Shown here: piece by piece, positions 1 through 6,880 of the stretch
Position numbering within the stretch: position 1 is the first letter of the stretch
Layout: every line of letters starts with the position of its first letter
Source of the DNA: Thermoplasmatota archaeon
GTDB lineage: Archaea > Thermoplasmatota > Thermoplasmata > GCA-020350865 > JAUVCJ01
Direction of reading: 5' to 3'
Length of the DNA stretch: 10,754 nt
NCBI GenBank assembly: GCA_030595765.1
Contig: JAUVCJ010000057.1
Coordinates: 1 to 10,754, forward strand
The notes under the pieces: model-generated
The model's input: only the letters and a program-made list of their open reading frames with translations
What the model was told of the DNA's origin: nothing
Databases searched by the model: none
Program-made: the position numbers and the translations under genes

Positions 1-237
1 AGACAAGCTTGCGAGTACTTCTACATTGCAGCCCGTAAATTCTCTGTAGATGCGCTGGCCATTCCCGAACTGGGTCTGATAAACCTGGATACCATGATGG
101 TTGTCAAACAACCCTCCTACCTCCACCCAAATGAGAAACAACGCGCAGGTGTCATTCGTTCACTAAAGAAATGGTCCACCCTCCCATGTCACATCATTGA
201 AGATCAATACCAGATGAAGTTGGAAGCTTTTGCTTGA
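1..237 (+). CDS. Hypothetical protein, C-terminal fragment (78 residues visible)
   Basis: Frame 1 is open from the first base of the window to a TGA at 235-237, so the gene begins upstream. The visible tail reads RQACEYFYIAARKFSVDALA near its start and ends in QYQMKLEAFA. It contains one YFY aromatic cluster, a hydrophobic stretch around IPELGLINL, and a basic segment RSLKKW; there is no transmembrane segment and no metal-binding cysteine pair. I do not recognise the family. Composition and codon use look like ordinary coding sequence, and no other frame is comparably plausible here. It points towards the minus-strand ATPase and rnpB copy, so it is convergent with them. Seen: the open frame and stop. 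Inferred: that it is a real gene. Confidence 0.6.
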   Translation, partial: RQACEYFYIAARKFSVDALAIPELGLINLDTMMVVKQPSYLHPNEKQRAGVIRSLKKWSTLPCHIIEDQYQMKLEAFA

Positions 238-391
238 AGGCTTTGCTTGAGGGCGAGGCCAGATACGATATAGAGTGAGAAGTATGAAAAGTGTGATGAG
301 TAATAGTTTGTTTTAGAAACTAAGCCACAATAGTATTCATTGCAATAGTATGAGAAGTGCGAGGAGTATGAGAAGTATGCCGTAGTATAAA
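238..391. repeat. Purine-rich degenerate short repeats downstream of the partial gene
   Basis: The segment is built of variants of GAAGTATGA and GAAGTGYGA, for example around 279-300 and 347-380. It starts with a duplicated GCTTTTGCTTGA/CTTTGCTTGA at the preceding stop codon. A small inverted repeat TAGTTT...AAACTA lies near 303-322 and could help end the upstream transcript. No gene is visible. It abuts the outer edge of the rnpB 3'-end copy and so would be the old sequence downstream of rnpB if the ATPase segment was inserted. Confidence 0.4.
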
Positions 392-478
392 GGAGTGGGC
401 CAGATCCAGGACATAAGCCTCCTTCTGTTTCAGGCGCTTCGTTGTCTCTGCTTCACCTACGTCCTTGGCGACATTCAT
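392..478 (-). pseudogene. Truncated second copy of the RNase P RNA 3' end
   Basis: Bases 392-444 are identical to 1886-1938, a 53-base exact direct repeat covering the 3' strand of P2, the ACAGAA/GGCTTAT region and the 3' strand of P1 of rnpB, plus five bases beyond the predicted 3' end. Similarity continues on the other side: 461-478 matches 1946-1963 with two mismatches after a 9-base insertion at 452-460, and reaches the TGAATG of conserved region V. Nothing resembling the rest of the RNA follows; the ATPase reading frame takes over, and its stop codon lies in this CR-V-like sequence. A lone 3' end cannot fold as RNase P RNA, so it is a remnant or an attachment-site half. The divergence beyond the exact 53 bases suggests a source different from the intact local gene. 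Confidence 0.8.
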
Positions 479-1731
479 TCCTCTCTGTCCAGTAGGAATT
501 TCCATAGCGGGATTAACTCTATCCCTTCGATCTCGCCCTGGGTGTCCTTGGTTATTATCTGCCTGGTCTTTGAGCTGAGCCATTTTGCGCCCTTCTTATC
601 CAATTGGTTGGCTGTTTTTGTTGGATTTACCAGATTGGCTAGATTGGCCATGTCTGCCTGCGTTATGTCGCTCTTGTACTTGGACTCGACAATGCTCTTG
701 TCTGTGATGAAATCTATCTCTTTGCCATTGGACCTGTGGTAACGAACCCGGCTTGTTTTTGCCAGAGTGATGTATATCAGATTCTCAACGACTGCGCCTA
801 AGTTGATGTTCTCGGTGAGCACTGTGAACAGGCTAGTATCGGCCAGGTAGAGCTTCCTAGCAGATGCTTTTCTTTCAGGAAGTTTTCCCTCTCTCTCTAC
901 TTGATGAACAAGGCCGGACTCGACCAATAGGTCAAAAATCCTTTTCACAGTCTTCTCCTTTATCTCAAGCACCCTGGAGATCTTTCTTATGCTAGCAGGA
1001 GTAGAAACACTCTGGGCAGTGAAAAGCAGTATGTCTTTGAGAGCCTCCCTATTCCGTAACTCATGCTTGCCAGCAATGTCACGGAATAATATACTATCCA
1101 ACAGGGATTGAAGGTTGTTTGGATCCCTGGTTCTTACATATTCGGGCATTCCGCCAATAAGAACATATTCATGGGCAAGCGCTGGATAAAGATGCATGTC
1201 TGCCCCTCCAATATCCTGGCCTGTGAATTTAAGGTACTCTCCAAATGACAGGGGATGGATAGGCATGATCCTCTGCCGGCCTGTCAGGTGAGGGCTCCTC
1301 ATCACGATATCAAGGCTTGCTGAGCCAGAGGCAATAATCTTTGCGTGACCCAAGTCATAAAGGTTCTTCAGCTGGAGTTCAAAATCTTCCTTGAAATGAA
1401 CTTCATCCAGAAACAGAAAGACATCATCATCGTGCTTGCAACTTGTAATTCTTCTGAAGGTGTCGACAACCTCCAGGATGTTCTGGTCCTCCAGCGCTAA
1501 ATTATCCAAGGATACATAGAATATCAATCTTGGATCCACTTTTTCGAGAAGGCCATGAATGTACTGGTGCATGAGGGTGGTCTTCCCAACCCTTCTAAGG
1601 CCAGTAATAAAAATTACATCCCTAGTAGATTCAAGCTTCTCAAGCAATGACAGGTATCTGACCCTGGGAGTTCCTGGTAATTCATACTTTTTTTCCCACC
1701 AGGGGTTGAATCGGTGAAGTATCTCTTCCAT
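475..1731 (-). CDS. AAA_14 / DUF4143 family ATPase
   Basis: A 418-residue protein of the AAA_14 plus DUF4143 architecture. The P-loop GLRRVGKTT is at residues 44-52, a Walker B strand VFLFLDE at 104-110, a sensor-like IIASGSAS at 132-139, and LTGRQR at 149-154. Residues about 245-280 look like a winged helix. The C-terminal part has a PD-(D/E)xK-like pattern: E316, D340 in KEIDF, and E349-S-K351. Length is normal for the family. These proteins are widespread in archaea and bacteria; most are uncharacterised, and their nuclease-like domain is often thought degenerate. Start: the ATG at 1731 lies about 27 bases from a TATA box (1754-1763), so the mRNA is probably leaderless. The TGA stop at 475-477 sits inside the rnpB 3'-end copy. 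Bracketing by two rnpB 3' ends suggests the gene arrived on, or is, a mobile segment. Family: confident; function: unknown. Confidence 0.9.
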   Translation of the reverse strand: MEEILHRFNPWWEKKYELPGTPRVRYLSLLEKLESTRDVIFITGLRRVGKTTLMHQYIHGLLEKVDPRLIFYVSLDNLALEDQNILEVVDTFRRITSCKHDDDVFLFLDEVHFKEDFELQLKNLYDLGHAKIIASGSASLDIVMRSPHLTGRQRIMPIHPLSFGEYLKFTGQDIGGADMHLYPALAHEYVLIGGMPEYVRTRDPNNLQSLLDSILFRDIAGKHELRNREALKDILLFTAQSVSTPASIRKISRVLEIKEKTVKRIFDLLVESGLVHQVEREGKLPERKASARKLYLADTSLFTVLTENINLGAVVENLIYITLAKTSRVRYHRSNGKEIDFITDKSIVESKYKSDITQADMANLANLVNPTKTANQLDKKGAKWLSSKTRQIITKDTQGEIEGIELIPLWKFLLDREE

Positions 1732-1753
1732 ATGTAATTCATGTACAGGGAGG

Positions 1754-1763
1754 CATATAAAGG
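1754..1763 (-). promoter_or_regulatory. TATA box of the ATPase gene
   Basis: On the minus strand it reads CCTTTATATG, centred about 27 bases before the ATG at 1731. Archaeal transcription starts roughly 25-27 bases from the TATA centre, which puts the start at or next to the ATG and explains the absence of a Shine-Dalgarno sequence. Confidence 0.6.
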
Positions 1764-1767
1764 TTCC

Positions 1768-1818
1768 CCCCTATAAAGGGGCACTTATTGCGAAAAGCGC
1801 ACCCCCATAGGGTTGCAC
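1768..1818 (-). terminator. Two GC-rich hairpins between rnpB and the ATPase
   Basis: On the minus strand, downstream of rnpB, two hairpins occur in a row: one at 1797-1818 (GTGCAACCC with GGGGGTGCGC, one mismatch and one wobble) and one at 1768-1781 (stem CCCCT/AGGGG, loop of four). They lie between the rnpB 3' end and the ATPase TATA box. They could end or process the rnpB transcript; no run of T follows directly, so the terminator label is tentative. Confidence 0.3.
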
Positions 1819-1890
1819 TGTGGCGAGAGGATATATTTGAGAGAGGAGAATAATATTGTCTGGAACAGGAGCGGAGCATCCAAATGGAGT

Positions 1891-2209
1891 GGGCCAGATC
1901 CAGGACATAAGCCTCCTTCTGTTTCAGGCGCTTCGTTGCCTCTGCGCCCTTGACGACATTCATCTTAGCGTCCTACCAAAGTTTGGACTTGCTCCAACAG
2001 GGATGGCCGTTTCATCAAATCCTTTCCCGACGTCAGGGCCGTACCCATCATTCCATTGGGGAAAGGCTGTGTCGTTTCTGCTCCATTGCCGGGACTCTCG
2101 CCCCACCGGCGTGAACCGGTCTGCCACTTCTACGCAAACACGTAGGGAGGGAGGACTTTCCTCAGCTGCCCGTAAAGGCTACCGTCGGTCGCCTGCCTGC
2201 TCCTGGCCC
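1891..2209 (-). ncRNA. rnpB: RNase P RNA, full length
   Basis: The catalytic RNA of RNase P, which removes 5' leaders from tRNA precursors. Reading the minus strand, P1 is formed by GGGCCAGG at the 5' end (2202-2209) and TCTGGCCC at the 3' end (1891-1898), eight pairs with one G-U. P2 is CAGGCG pairing with CGCCTG. Conserved region I, GAGGAAAGTCC, is at 2153-2163, followed by GGCGAGAG, GCAGAAACGACACAGCC, GATGAAACGGCC, the GGAGCAAGTCC segment, and region V AGATGAATG at 1957-1965; then ACAGAA and GGCTTAT. At about 319 bases the length is typical of archaeal A-type RNase P RNA. A TATA box lies 26 bases upstream. Several open frames cross it on both strands, but they are by-products. Its last 48 bases form part of an exact repeat at 392-444. 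The ends are inferred from pairing and could be a few bases longer. Confidence 0.93.
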
Positions 2210-2230
2210 GAAACCGGGATGTTTTTTGCC

Positions 2231-2239
2231 TTATTTAGC
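2231..2239 (-). promoter_or_regulatory. TATA box of rnpB
   Basis: On the minus strand GCTAAATAA is centred about 26 bases before the predicted 5' end of RNase P RNA (2209), the standard archaeal spacing. It shares the 2210-2363 intergenic space with the divergent DUF835 gene promoter. Confidence 0.6.
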
Positions 2240-2319
2240 ATTAATCCTAGTAATATTGCCTTTCAATGCCGGTTTTTTGGAGCATATTCCTTTAAAAAAT
2301 TGCGAACATTTAGTAGTAA

Positions 2320-2330
2320 GCTATATATCC
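2320..2330 (+). promoter_or_regulatory. TATA box of the DUF835 gene
   Basis: GCTATATATCC is centred near 2325. Transcription would start near 2351, giving a leader of only about a dozen bases that still contains the AGGTGA at 2352-2357. Confidence 0.6.
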
Positions 2331-2363
2331 AAAAAATGCCCTAAGGCACCCAGGTGATTGTTC

Positions 2364-4154
2364 GTGGGCTCCTGCCCCATGTGTGGCGGCATAACAGATG
2401 AGACTGACAGTCAGTGCCCATTATGCGGGGTACCCTTAACGGGTGCTGAAGCGCAGCTAGAGGAGGCTTCCAAGACTGTTGAGGCCGATGTTGCTGAACT
2501 TAAGTTGGAGACCAAGGAAGAAGAGGTCCAGCCGACACAGGACACTCCAGCCAAAGAGGATTCTATTCAGGATGAAAAGCCAGAAATGGAATCTGTTACA
2601 AACATTGAAGAACCGGCACCAAAGGTTGAGAAAACACCTGCTACTCCCAAAAAATCGACACATCCCTGTTTTTACTGCAAAAAACCTGGAATAAGGTATA
2701 TCCAGGAGCATAAGCGATGGTATTGCGACCCCTGCAAGAAATACATGCCAACTACAGAGCAAGCAAAAGCAGAGGCAAAAGACCAAGCACAACTTGCAGC
2801 AAAGCCTGAACCAGCAAAGGCAGAAGCAGTTAAGACGGCACCAGCAAAAACAGAGCCGACACCCCCACAGAAATCATCTCATCCATGCCATTACTGCAAA
2901 AAACCTGGAATAAGGTATATCCAGGAGCATAAACGATGGTATTGCGATTCATGCAAGAAATACATGCCAACAGCAGAGCAGGCAAAAGCTGCGGCACAAG
3001 CAACACAACAGCCTAGACCTACACAGCAAACTGCTCAGCAAGCAAGACCTGCGCAACAACAACAATCCATACAGCAAGCTAGCCCGGCACGGCAACAGGC
3101 AAGGCCTGCAACCCCACAACGCTCGTCACATCAGTGCCACTACTGTAAAAAACCCGGGATCAGGTATATCCAGGATCATAAACGATGGTATTGCGATTCA
3201 TGCAAGAAATACATGCCAACTGCAGAGCAGGCAAAAGCCGCGGCGCAATCAAGACAGCAGCCCAGACCTACACAGCAACCTGCTCAGCAAACAAGACCTG
3301 CACAACAGGCCAGGCCTGCTACTCCACAACGTTCGTCACATCAGTGCCACTACTGCAGAAGACCGGGATTGAGGTATATCAGGGAGCATAAACGGTGGTA
3401 CTGTGATTACTGCAAGAAATACATGCCCTCAACACAGCAAGCTCAAGTTGCTCCGACAGTTACACAGCATGACCCTCAAATTCCAGCCAATAACTGCTCC
3501 AGTTGCTCCAGGCCCCTTTCATTCGTGACTAAACACAAAAAATGGTACTGTTATACTTGCAAGCAATTTAGGGATCCTAGCCCGATCATTAGCAAGAAAG
3601 ATGCAGAGGAAAAGATGAAAGAATCCGAGAACAAGAAAGCAAAAAAGGAAGAAAAGAAGGAGGTCAAGAAGGATGAGATGGAGGCACTGGAAGCCGGCAC
3701 CAACTATCTTCTCTTCGAGAACAAAGCCAAGATGGCATTTGAACTGTTCGCTCAATTACTCGATGATGATTCCAACGGTCTATGCATCACAACTACGTTT
3801 CCTCAGAAGGTTACCAAGAAACATAATCTAAAGAACGCTGAAATGAAATGGCTCTCAGAAACCTCAACAGACGAGGAGGAGACCATCAATCCCAAACGTC
3901 TGGATTTCGAGGTCACCAGGCTCATATCTCACTACTTCAAAGATCTGGATAACAGTGTTGTTCTTCTGGATGGATTGGAGTATCTGCTCCTTGAGAACGG
4001 ATTTAGTAAGGTCATCAAGTTCGTTAAAAAGATCAATGACATATCGTCGTTAACTACCTCTACCTTCATTGTGGTCATCAATAAAGGTTCCCTCAAGACC
4101 GAGGAGATGACAATGCTCCAGAGAGAGTTCGACGTGGCAAAAACTGTTTATTAG
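2364..4154 (+). CDS. DUF835 protein with repeated zinc-ribbon-like modules
   Basis: About 596 residues from the GTG at 2364. This start is chosen because AGGTGA at 2352-2357 is six bases upstream; a TTG at 2358 would leave almost no space. Layout: zinc ribbon C4-x2-C7...C18-x2-C21; an acidic Glu/Pro-rich linker (about 22-98); four close copies of an about 40-residue module HxCxYCxxPGxRYIxxHKRWYCDxCKKYMP starting near residues 100, 173, 256 and 326; a fifth diverged copy from C378 (CSSC...WYCYTCKQF); a Lys/Glu-rich probably helical linker (about 400-435); and a C-terminal DUF835 domain (about 437-596) with the typical GLCITTTFPQKV, INPKRLDFEVTRLI and NSVVLLDGLEYLLLENGF segments. Linkers between modules are rich in Gln, Pro and Ala. 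There is no signal peptide or membrane segment, so it is probably cytoplasmic. DUF835 function is unknown; it often occurs fused to signalling or zinc-ribbon parts. The modules could bind nucleic acid or protein. Confidence 0.92.
   Translation: MGSCPMCGGITDETDSQCPLCGVPLTGAEAQLEEASKTVEADVAELKLETKEEEVQPTQDTPAKEDSIQDEKPEMESVTNIEEPAPKVEKTPATPKKSTHPCFYCKKPGIRYIQEHKRWYCDPCKKYMPTTEQAKAEAKDQAQLAAKPEPAKAEAVKTAPAKTEPTPPQKSSHPCHYCKKPGIRYIQEHKRWYCDSCKKYMPTAEQAKAAAQATQQPRPTQQTAQQARPAQQQQSIQQASPARQQARPATPQRSSHQCHYCKKPGIRYIQDHKRWYCDSCKKYMPTAEQAKAAAQSRQQPRPTQQPAQQTRPAQQARPATPQRSSHQCHYCRRPGLRYIREHKRWYCDYCKKYMPSTQQAQVAPTVTQHDPQIPANNCSSCSRPLSFVTKHKKWYCYTCKQFRDPSPIISKKDAEEKMKESENKKAKKEEKKEVKKDEMEALEAGTNYLLFENKAKMAFELFAQLLDDDSNGLCITTTFPQKVTKKHNLKNAEMKWLSETSTDEEETINPKRLDFEVTRLISHYFKDLDNSVVLLDGLEYLLLENGFSKVIKFVKKINDISSLTTSTFIVVINKGSLKTEEMTMLQREFDVAKTVY
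2661..3430 (+). repeat. Four in-frame DNA repeats encoding the zinc-ribbon module
   Basis: Near-identical blocks of about 90-110 bases start near 2661, 2880, 3129 and 3339 (spacings 219, 249 and 210, all multiples of three). Identity extends to silent positions: TACTGCAAAAAACCTGGAAT is shared exactly by the first two copies, and AAATACATGCCAAC recurs in three. The fourth copy has changed most. This points to recent internal duplication or gene conversion. Intervening linkers also carry CAGCAA/CCTGC-type repeats. Confidence 0.85.
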
Positions 4155-4199
4155 ATTTCACTTGGGTCAGACTGTTGAATCGCTTGTAAATTCAACCAG

Positions 4200-4209
4200 T
4201 AATTTTAAG
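4200..4209 (+). promoter_or_regulatory. Candidate TATA box of the PUA/PP-loop gene
   Basis: TAATTTTAAG is centred about 27 bases before the ATG at 4233, again consistent with a leaderless mRNA; no Shine-Dalgarno sequence precedes that ATG. Read-through from the DUF835 gene 78 bases upstream is also possible. Confidence 0.4.
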
Positions 4210-4232
4210 CCCAGGCCGCCAATGAAGCAAGC

Positions 4233-6149
4233 ATGGGTGCTGTTAGACTTGGAAAGATATTACTGCGCTGGTGCTGGAGCTGCAACATCCCAATTGTTGC
4301 CAGCAAAACCTGCCACATCTGCTCAAATGATACTGTAGAGGTATCAATTACACCACCAGGAGATGCTAGGCCTGCATTCAGGGCTGACCTCGATCTGATC
4401 GAGAGTGTGATCGACCGCCAGTTCGGAGAGGGCTGCGGCAAGCTACTGCTAAATGAGAGATCCGTAATTCTGCTCAACAAGGCCCCTGACCTCGACAGGA
4501 TGGACGAGGTGATACTTGATGGCGGTGTTACAGGAGCCTTGCGGTTTGTTCCAGGTAAGGGATTTTCATTTCTACCCAGGTTGGGTTTTGCCAACCGATT
4601 CGTAAAATGCGCAACAAAAGGTAGGATTTTCGTTGACGACGGCGCCATTGAGTCCATTAAAAAAGGAGCCAGCGCTCTTGCCATCGGCATCCTGAAGGTG
4701 GATGATCTGATAGAAAAAGGCGACGAGATCTTGGTGCTCAGCAAGGCCAATCAACTGCTTGCCACAGGCAGAGCCACCATGAATGGAAACGAAATGCTCC
4801 AAGCAAACAGAGGCCCGGGTGTCAAGTCAAGATGGTGTGTCGCCAAGAGCCCGGCTGTTCCAGAAGTTGCAGATAAAGATCCATCGTGGGAAGAAGTAAT
4901 TGAAGCAAACCAACCCGAAATGGATCGCATGATCTCAAAATCTGTTTCGTTCATCCGAAAAACAGTGGATATCCAGAACCTGCCGGTGGCAGTGGCATTT
5001 AGCGGAGGGAAGGATAGCCTGGTCACACTCTATCTGGTGCTGGAGGCTGGGGTCAAGCCAACATTGATGTTCACCGATACCGGGCTTGAGTTTCCAGAAA
5101 CCATAGACCAGGTTCAAATTGCTGCCGACCGCAACGAACTTGATCTGTTGGTGGAGCATGCTAGCTTCGAGCATTTCTGTAATGCACTCCCGCTTTTCGG
5201 GCCGCCTGCAAGGGATTTCCGCTGGTGCTGCAAAACAAACAAGCTTGGCCCAACGTCACGACAAATCGCACGTAACTTTCCAAACGGTGTCCTTTCTTTC
5301 ATAGGACAAAGGCGGTACGAGTCCGAGTCACGGGCAAAGCACGGCCGCATTTGGAGGAACCCGTGGGTGCCAGGGCAGGTTGCTGCGTCCCCCATACAGG
5401 ATTGGACCGCCCTCCACATTTGGATTTACATTTTTGGGAATGATTTGGAATATAACCCCTGGTACGACAGAGGTCTTGAGCGGATAGGATGCTTCCTCTG
5501 CCCTGCCGCAGACATTGCAGAGCTTGACACCATAAAAACACAAACAGATAAGTTTAAAAAGTTTGCAAAATTCTTAACCGAATGGGCAGAAAAGAGGAAC
5601 CTCCCCGAGGGTTGGTTAGAAAATCATCTGTGGAGATGGAAAAAGATCCCAAAAGGAATTCTCGAACTTCTTGATCTTGATGAAAGTGAGATGCACAGCT
5701 CCACAGAGTCGCCCGAAGGGCTGAATTTCACGCTTGCAAAAGGGTATGTGCCCTGCACCGGCGGATTAAGTGCAGAAGGAGCGTTCAGCAGGCCAATTAA
5801 CCTGAGCCAGGCAGCAAATGTTCTCCAAATATTAGGAGCTGTTTCCCACACCCCGAACGAAGGAATGTTGAGCGTTCTTGACTCCATTGTATTCCAAGAA
5901 GGCGCTGTTGTTGTCAAAGGAAAGGATGAAGCGCAGCTTGAGATGAGAACAAGGGACATCAGGGAGATGATCTTCCGCTCCGAGCTATGTGTAGGTTGTG
6001 GTGTCTGCATAGGTAGATGCCCCACCGGCGCACTTGAGCTTGTAAACGATAAAATATTTGTTGATAAAGAAAAATGCACACATTGCCACAAGTGTTTTGG
6101 CCCTTGTCCTGTAATAGATTTTCGAACCCATCAGGAATTCAACCACTAG
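4233..6149 (+). CDS. PAPS reductase-family protein: zinc ribbon, PUA, PP-loop and 2x[4Fe-4S] ferredoxin
   Basis: A 638-residue multidomain protein. In order: zinc ribbon C14-x2-C17...C27-x2-C30; a region ending in a PUA-like RNA-binding fold (about 120-205, FVDDGAIESIKKGASALA then GDEILVLSKANQLLATGRA); a PP-loop ATPase domain with SGGKDS at 257-262; RWCCKTNKLGP from R330; CFLC at 420-423; and a C-terminal ferredoxin with C586/C589/C592/C596 and C615/C618/C621/C625, enough for two [4Fe-4S] clusters. The C332-C333 pair and C420-x2-C423 match the CC-(about 80)-CxxC pattern that holds a [4Fe-4S] cluster in APS reductases. The catalytic ECGLH tail of sulfonucleotide reductases is not visible. This architecture is known from methanogens and other Euryarchaeota and is usually annotated as PAPS reductase. 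Alternatives: sulfur transfer to RNA, suggested by PUA plus a Fe-S PP-loop enzyme, or assimilatory sulfonucleotide reduction with electrons from the fused ferredoxin. Cytoplasmic; no signal peptide. Confidence 0.9.
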   Translation: MGAVRLGKILLRWCWSCNIPIVASKTCHICSNDTVEVSITPPGDARPAFRADLDLIESVIDRQFGEGCGKLLLNERSVILLNKAPDLDRMDEVILDGGVTGALRFVPGKGFSFLPRLGFANRFVKCATKGRIFVDDGAIESIKKGASALAIGILKVDDLIEKGDEILVLSKANQLLATGRATMNGNEMLQANRGPGVKSRWCVAKSPAVPEVADKDPSWEEVIEANQPEMDRMISKSVSFIRKTVDIQNLPVAVAFSGGKDSLVTLYLVLEAGVKPTLMFTDTGLEFPETIDQVQIAADRNELDLLVEHASFEHFCNALPLFGPPARDFRWCCKTNKLGPTSRQIARNFPNGVLSFIGQRRYESESRAKHGRIWRNPWVPGQVAASPIQDWTALHIWIYIFGNDLEYNPWYDRGLERIGCFLCPAADIAELDTIKTQTDKFKKFAKFLTEWAEKRNLPEGWLENHLWRWKKIPKGILELLDLDESEMHSSTESPEGLNFTLAKGYVPCTGGLSAEGAFSRPINLSQAANVLQILGAVSHTPNEGMLSVLDSIVFQEGAVVVKGKDEAQLEMRTRDIREMIFRSELCVGCGVCIGRCPTGALELVNDKIFVDKEKCTHCHKCFGPCPVIDFRTHQEFNH

Positions 6150-6464
6150 CTAAACAGCAATATCAAGTAAAAAACAATTTTATCATTTTTCCTGACATTT
6201 TGCTCCATTAACCTGCAATCATCAAAACATTTAAGCTGAAAAAAGCAAAATAAGGCTATTGCATAGAATCAAAACACGCTTGAGCGCAGAAGATGTGTAA
6301 AAAATGAATTGATAATAAAAAAGCAAAAACTCAATGACTTTGCTGTAGAAAATAATCCACAGGAATCGACTTCCCAACATAACTCACAAGATTTAAGCAA
6401 GAGTCTTCCAGAAATGCTAGATCTCATTTTGAACCAACTGCACACGCTCCCTCTCCTACACAGC
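6150..6464. other. AT-rich intergenic stretch without a recognisable gene
   Basis: No convincing reading frame or RNA gene is visible in these 315 bases. Just after the stop codon of the upstream gene come T-rich runs (about 6175-6192), the usual kind of archaeal terminator. Near 6428-6436 TTTGAACCA resembles the TTTTGAACCAAT found inside the hairpin array and may mark a worn-out sixth unit. I looked for C/D-box sRNA signals and found a C-box-like TGATGA on the minus strand without a matching D box. Confidence 0.5.
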
Positions 6465-6790
6465 TGAGATTTGGAGAAATTGTATTGAGAATCTCAAGAG
6501 TAAAAATCTTTTCATTAAAAATGTGGCATAGGCACTTTCTTCTCGCCCAGGTGGGCTTGGCGTGAGTGATATTCGAAGATATGGCACTGAGAATATCACG
6601 AGCAAAAGCCTACTTTTTTTTTGAACCAATAGCATAGATAAATAAAATGACTTGGCGCGAGGGAAAAACGGAGAGATTATACTGAGTTTTTTCCCGAGTA
6701 AAAGCATATTTTGTTGAACCAATCAAAAAAATCAAAATGTGCTTGCGTGAGGGAAAATCGGGGAGATTGTATTGAGATTTTCCCGAACCA

Positions 6791-6833
6791 AAGTCCACTT
6801 CGATGGAAATAATTGAATTAAAGAAGTGGACTT
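6791..6833. repeat. Inverted repeat between array units 1 and 2
   Basis: AAGTCCACTT (6791-6800) pairs perfectly with AAGTGGACTT (6824-6833) around a 23-base AT-rich loop. The right arm plus the next four bases, GGCG, repeats the tRNA-Ala 3' end and the first bases after it. The equivalent palindrome between units 2 and 3 is AAGCATATTTTG/CAAAATGTGCTT with one plus-strand T-G wobble. Confidence 0.8.
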
Positions 6834-6880
6834 GGCGTGAGGAGAATTCGGAGAGACTGCACTGAGAATTCTCCGAACCA

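Noticed and set aside
1739..1963. Short minus-strand reading frame sharing KRLKQKEAYVLDLAHS with another at 320-583, looking like a duplicated small protein
   Set aside because: The shared peptide is a translation of the RNase P RNA 3' end and its copy; conserved RNA motifs and stems explain the similarity.
1856..2344. 162-residue plus-strand open frame
   Set aside because: It runs antisense through the whole RNase P RNA gene and its promoter; composition is that of the structured RNA, with no protein features.
4205..4750. Minus-strand frame of 181 residues over the start of the PUA/PP-loop gene
   Set aside because: Antisense by-product of a gene with clear zinc-ribbon, PUA and PP-loop motifs; it has no recognisable features.
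6150..6420. C/D-box small RNA, from a TGATGA-like box on the minus strand
   Set aside because: No D box, C' or D' box at suitable spacing was found.
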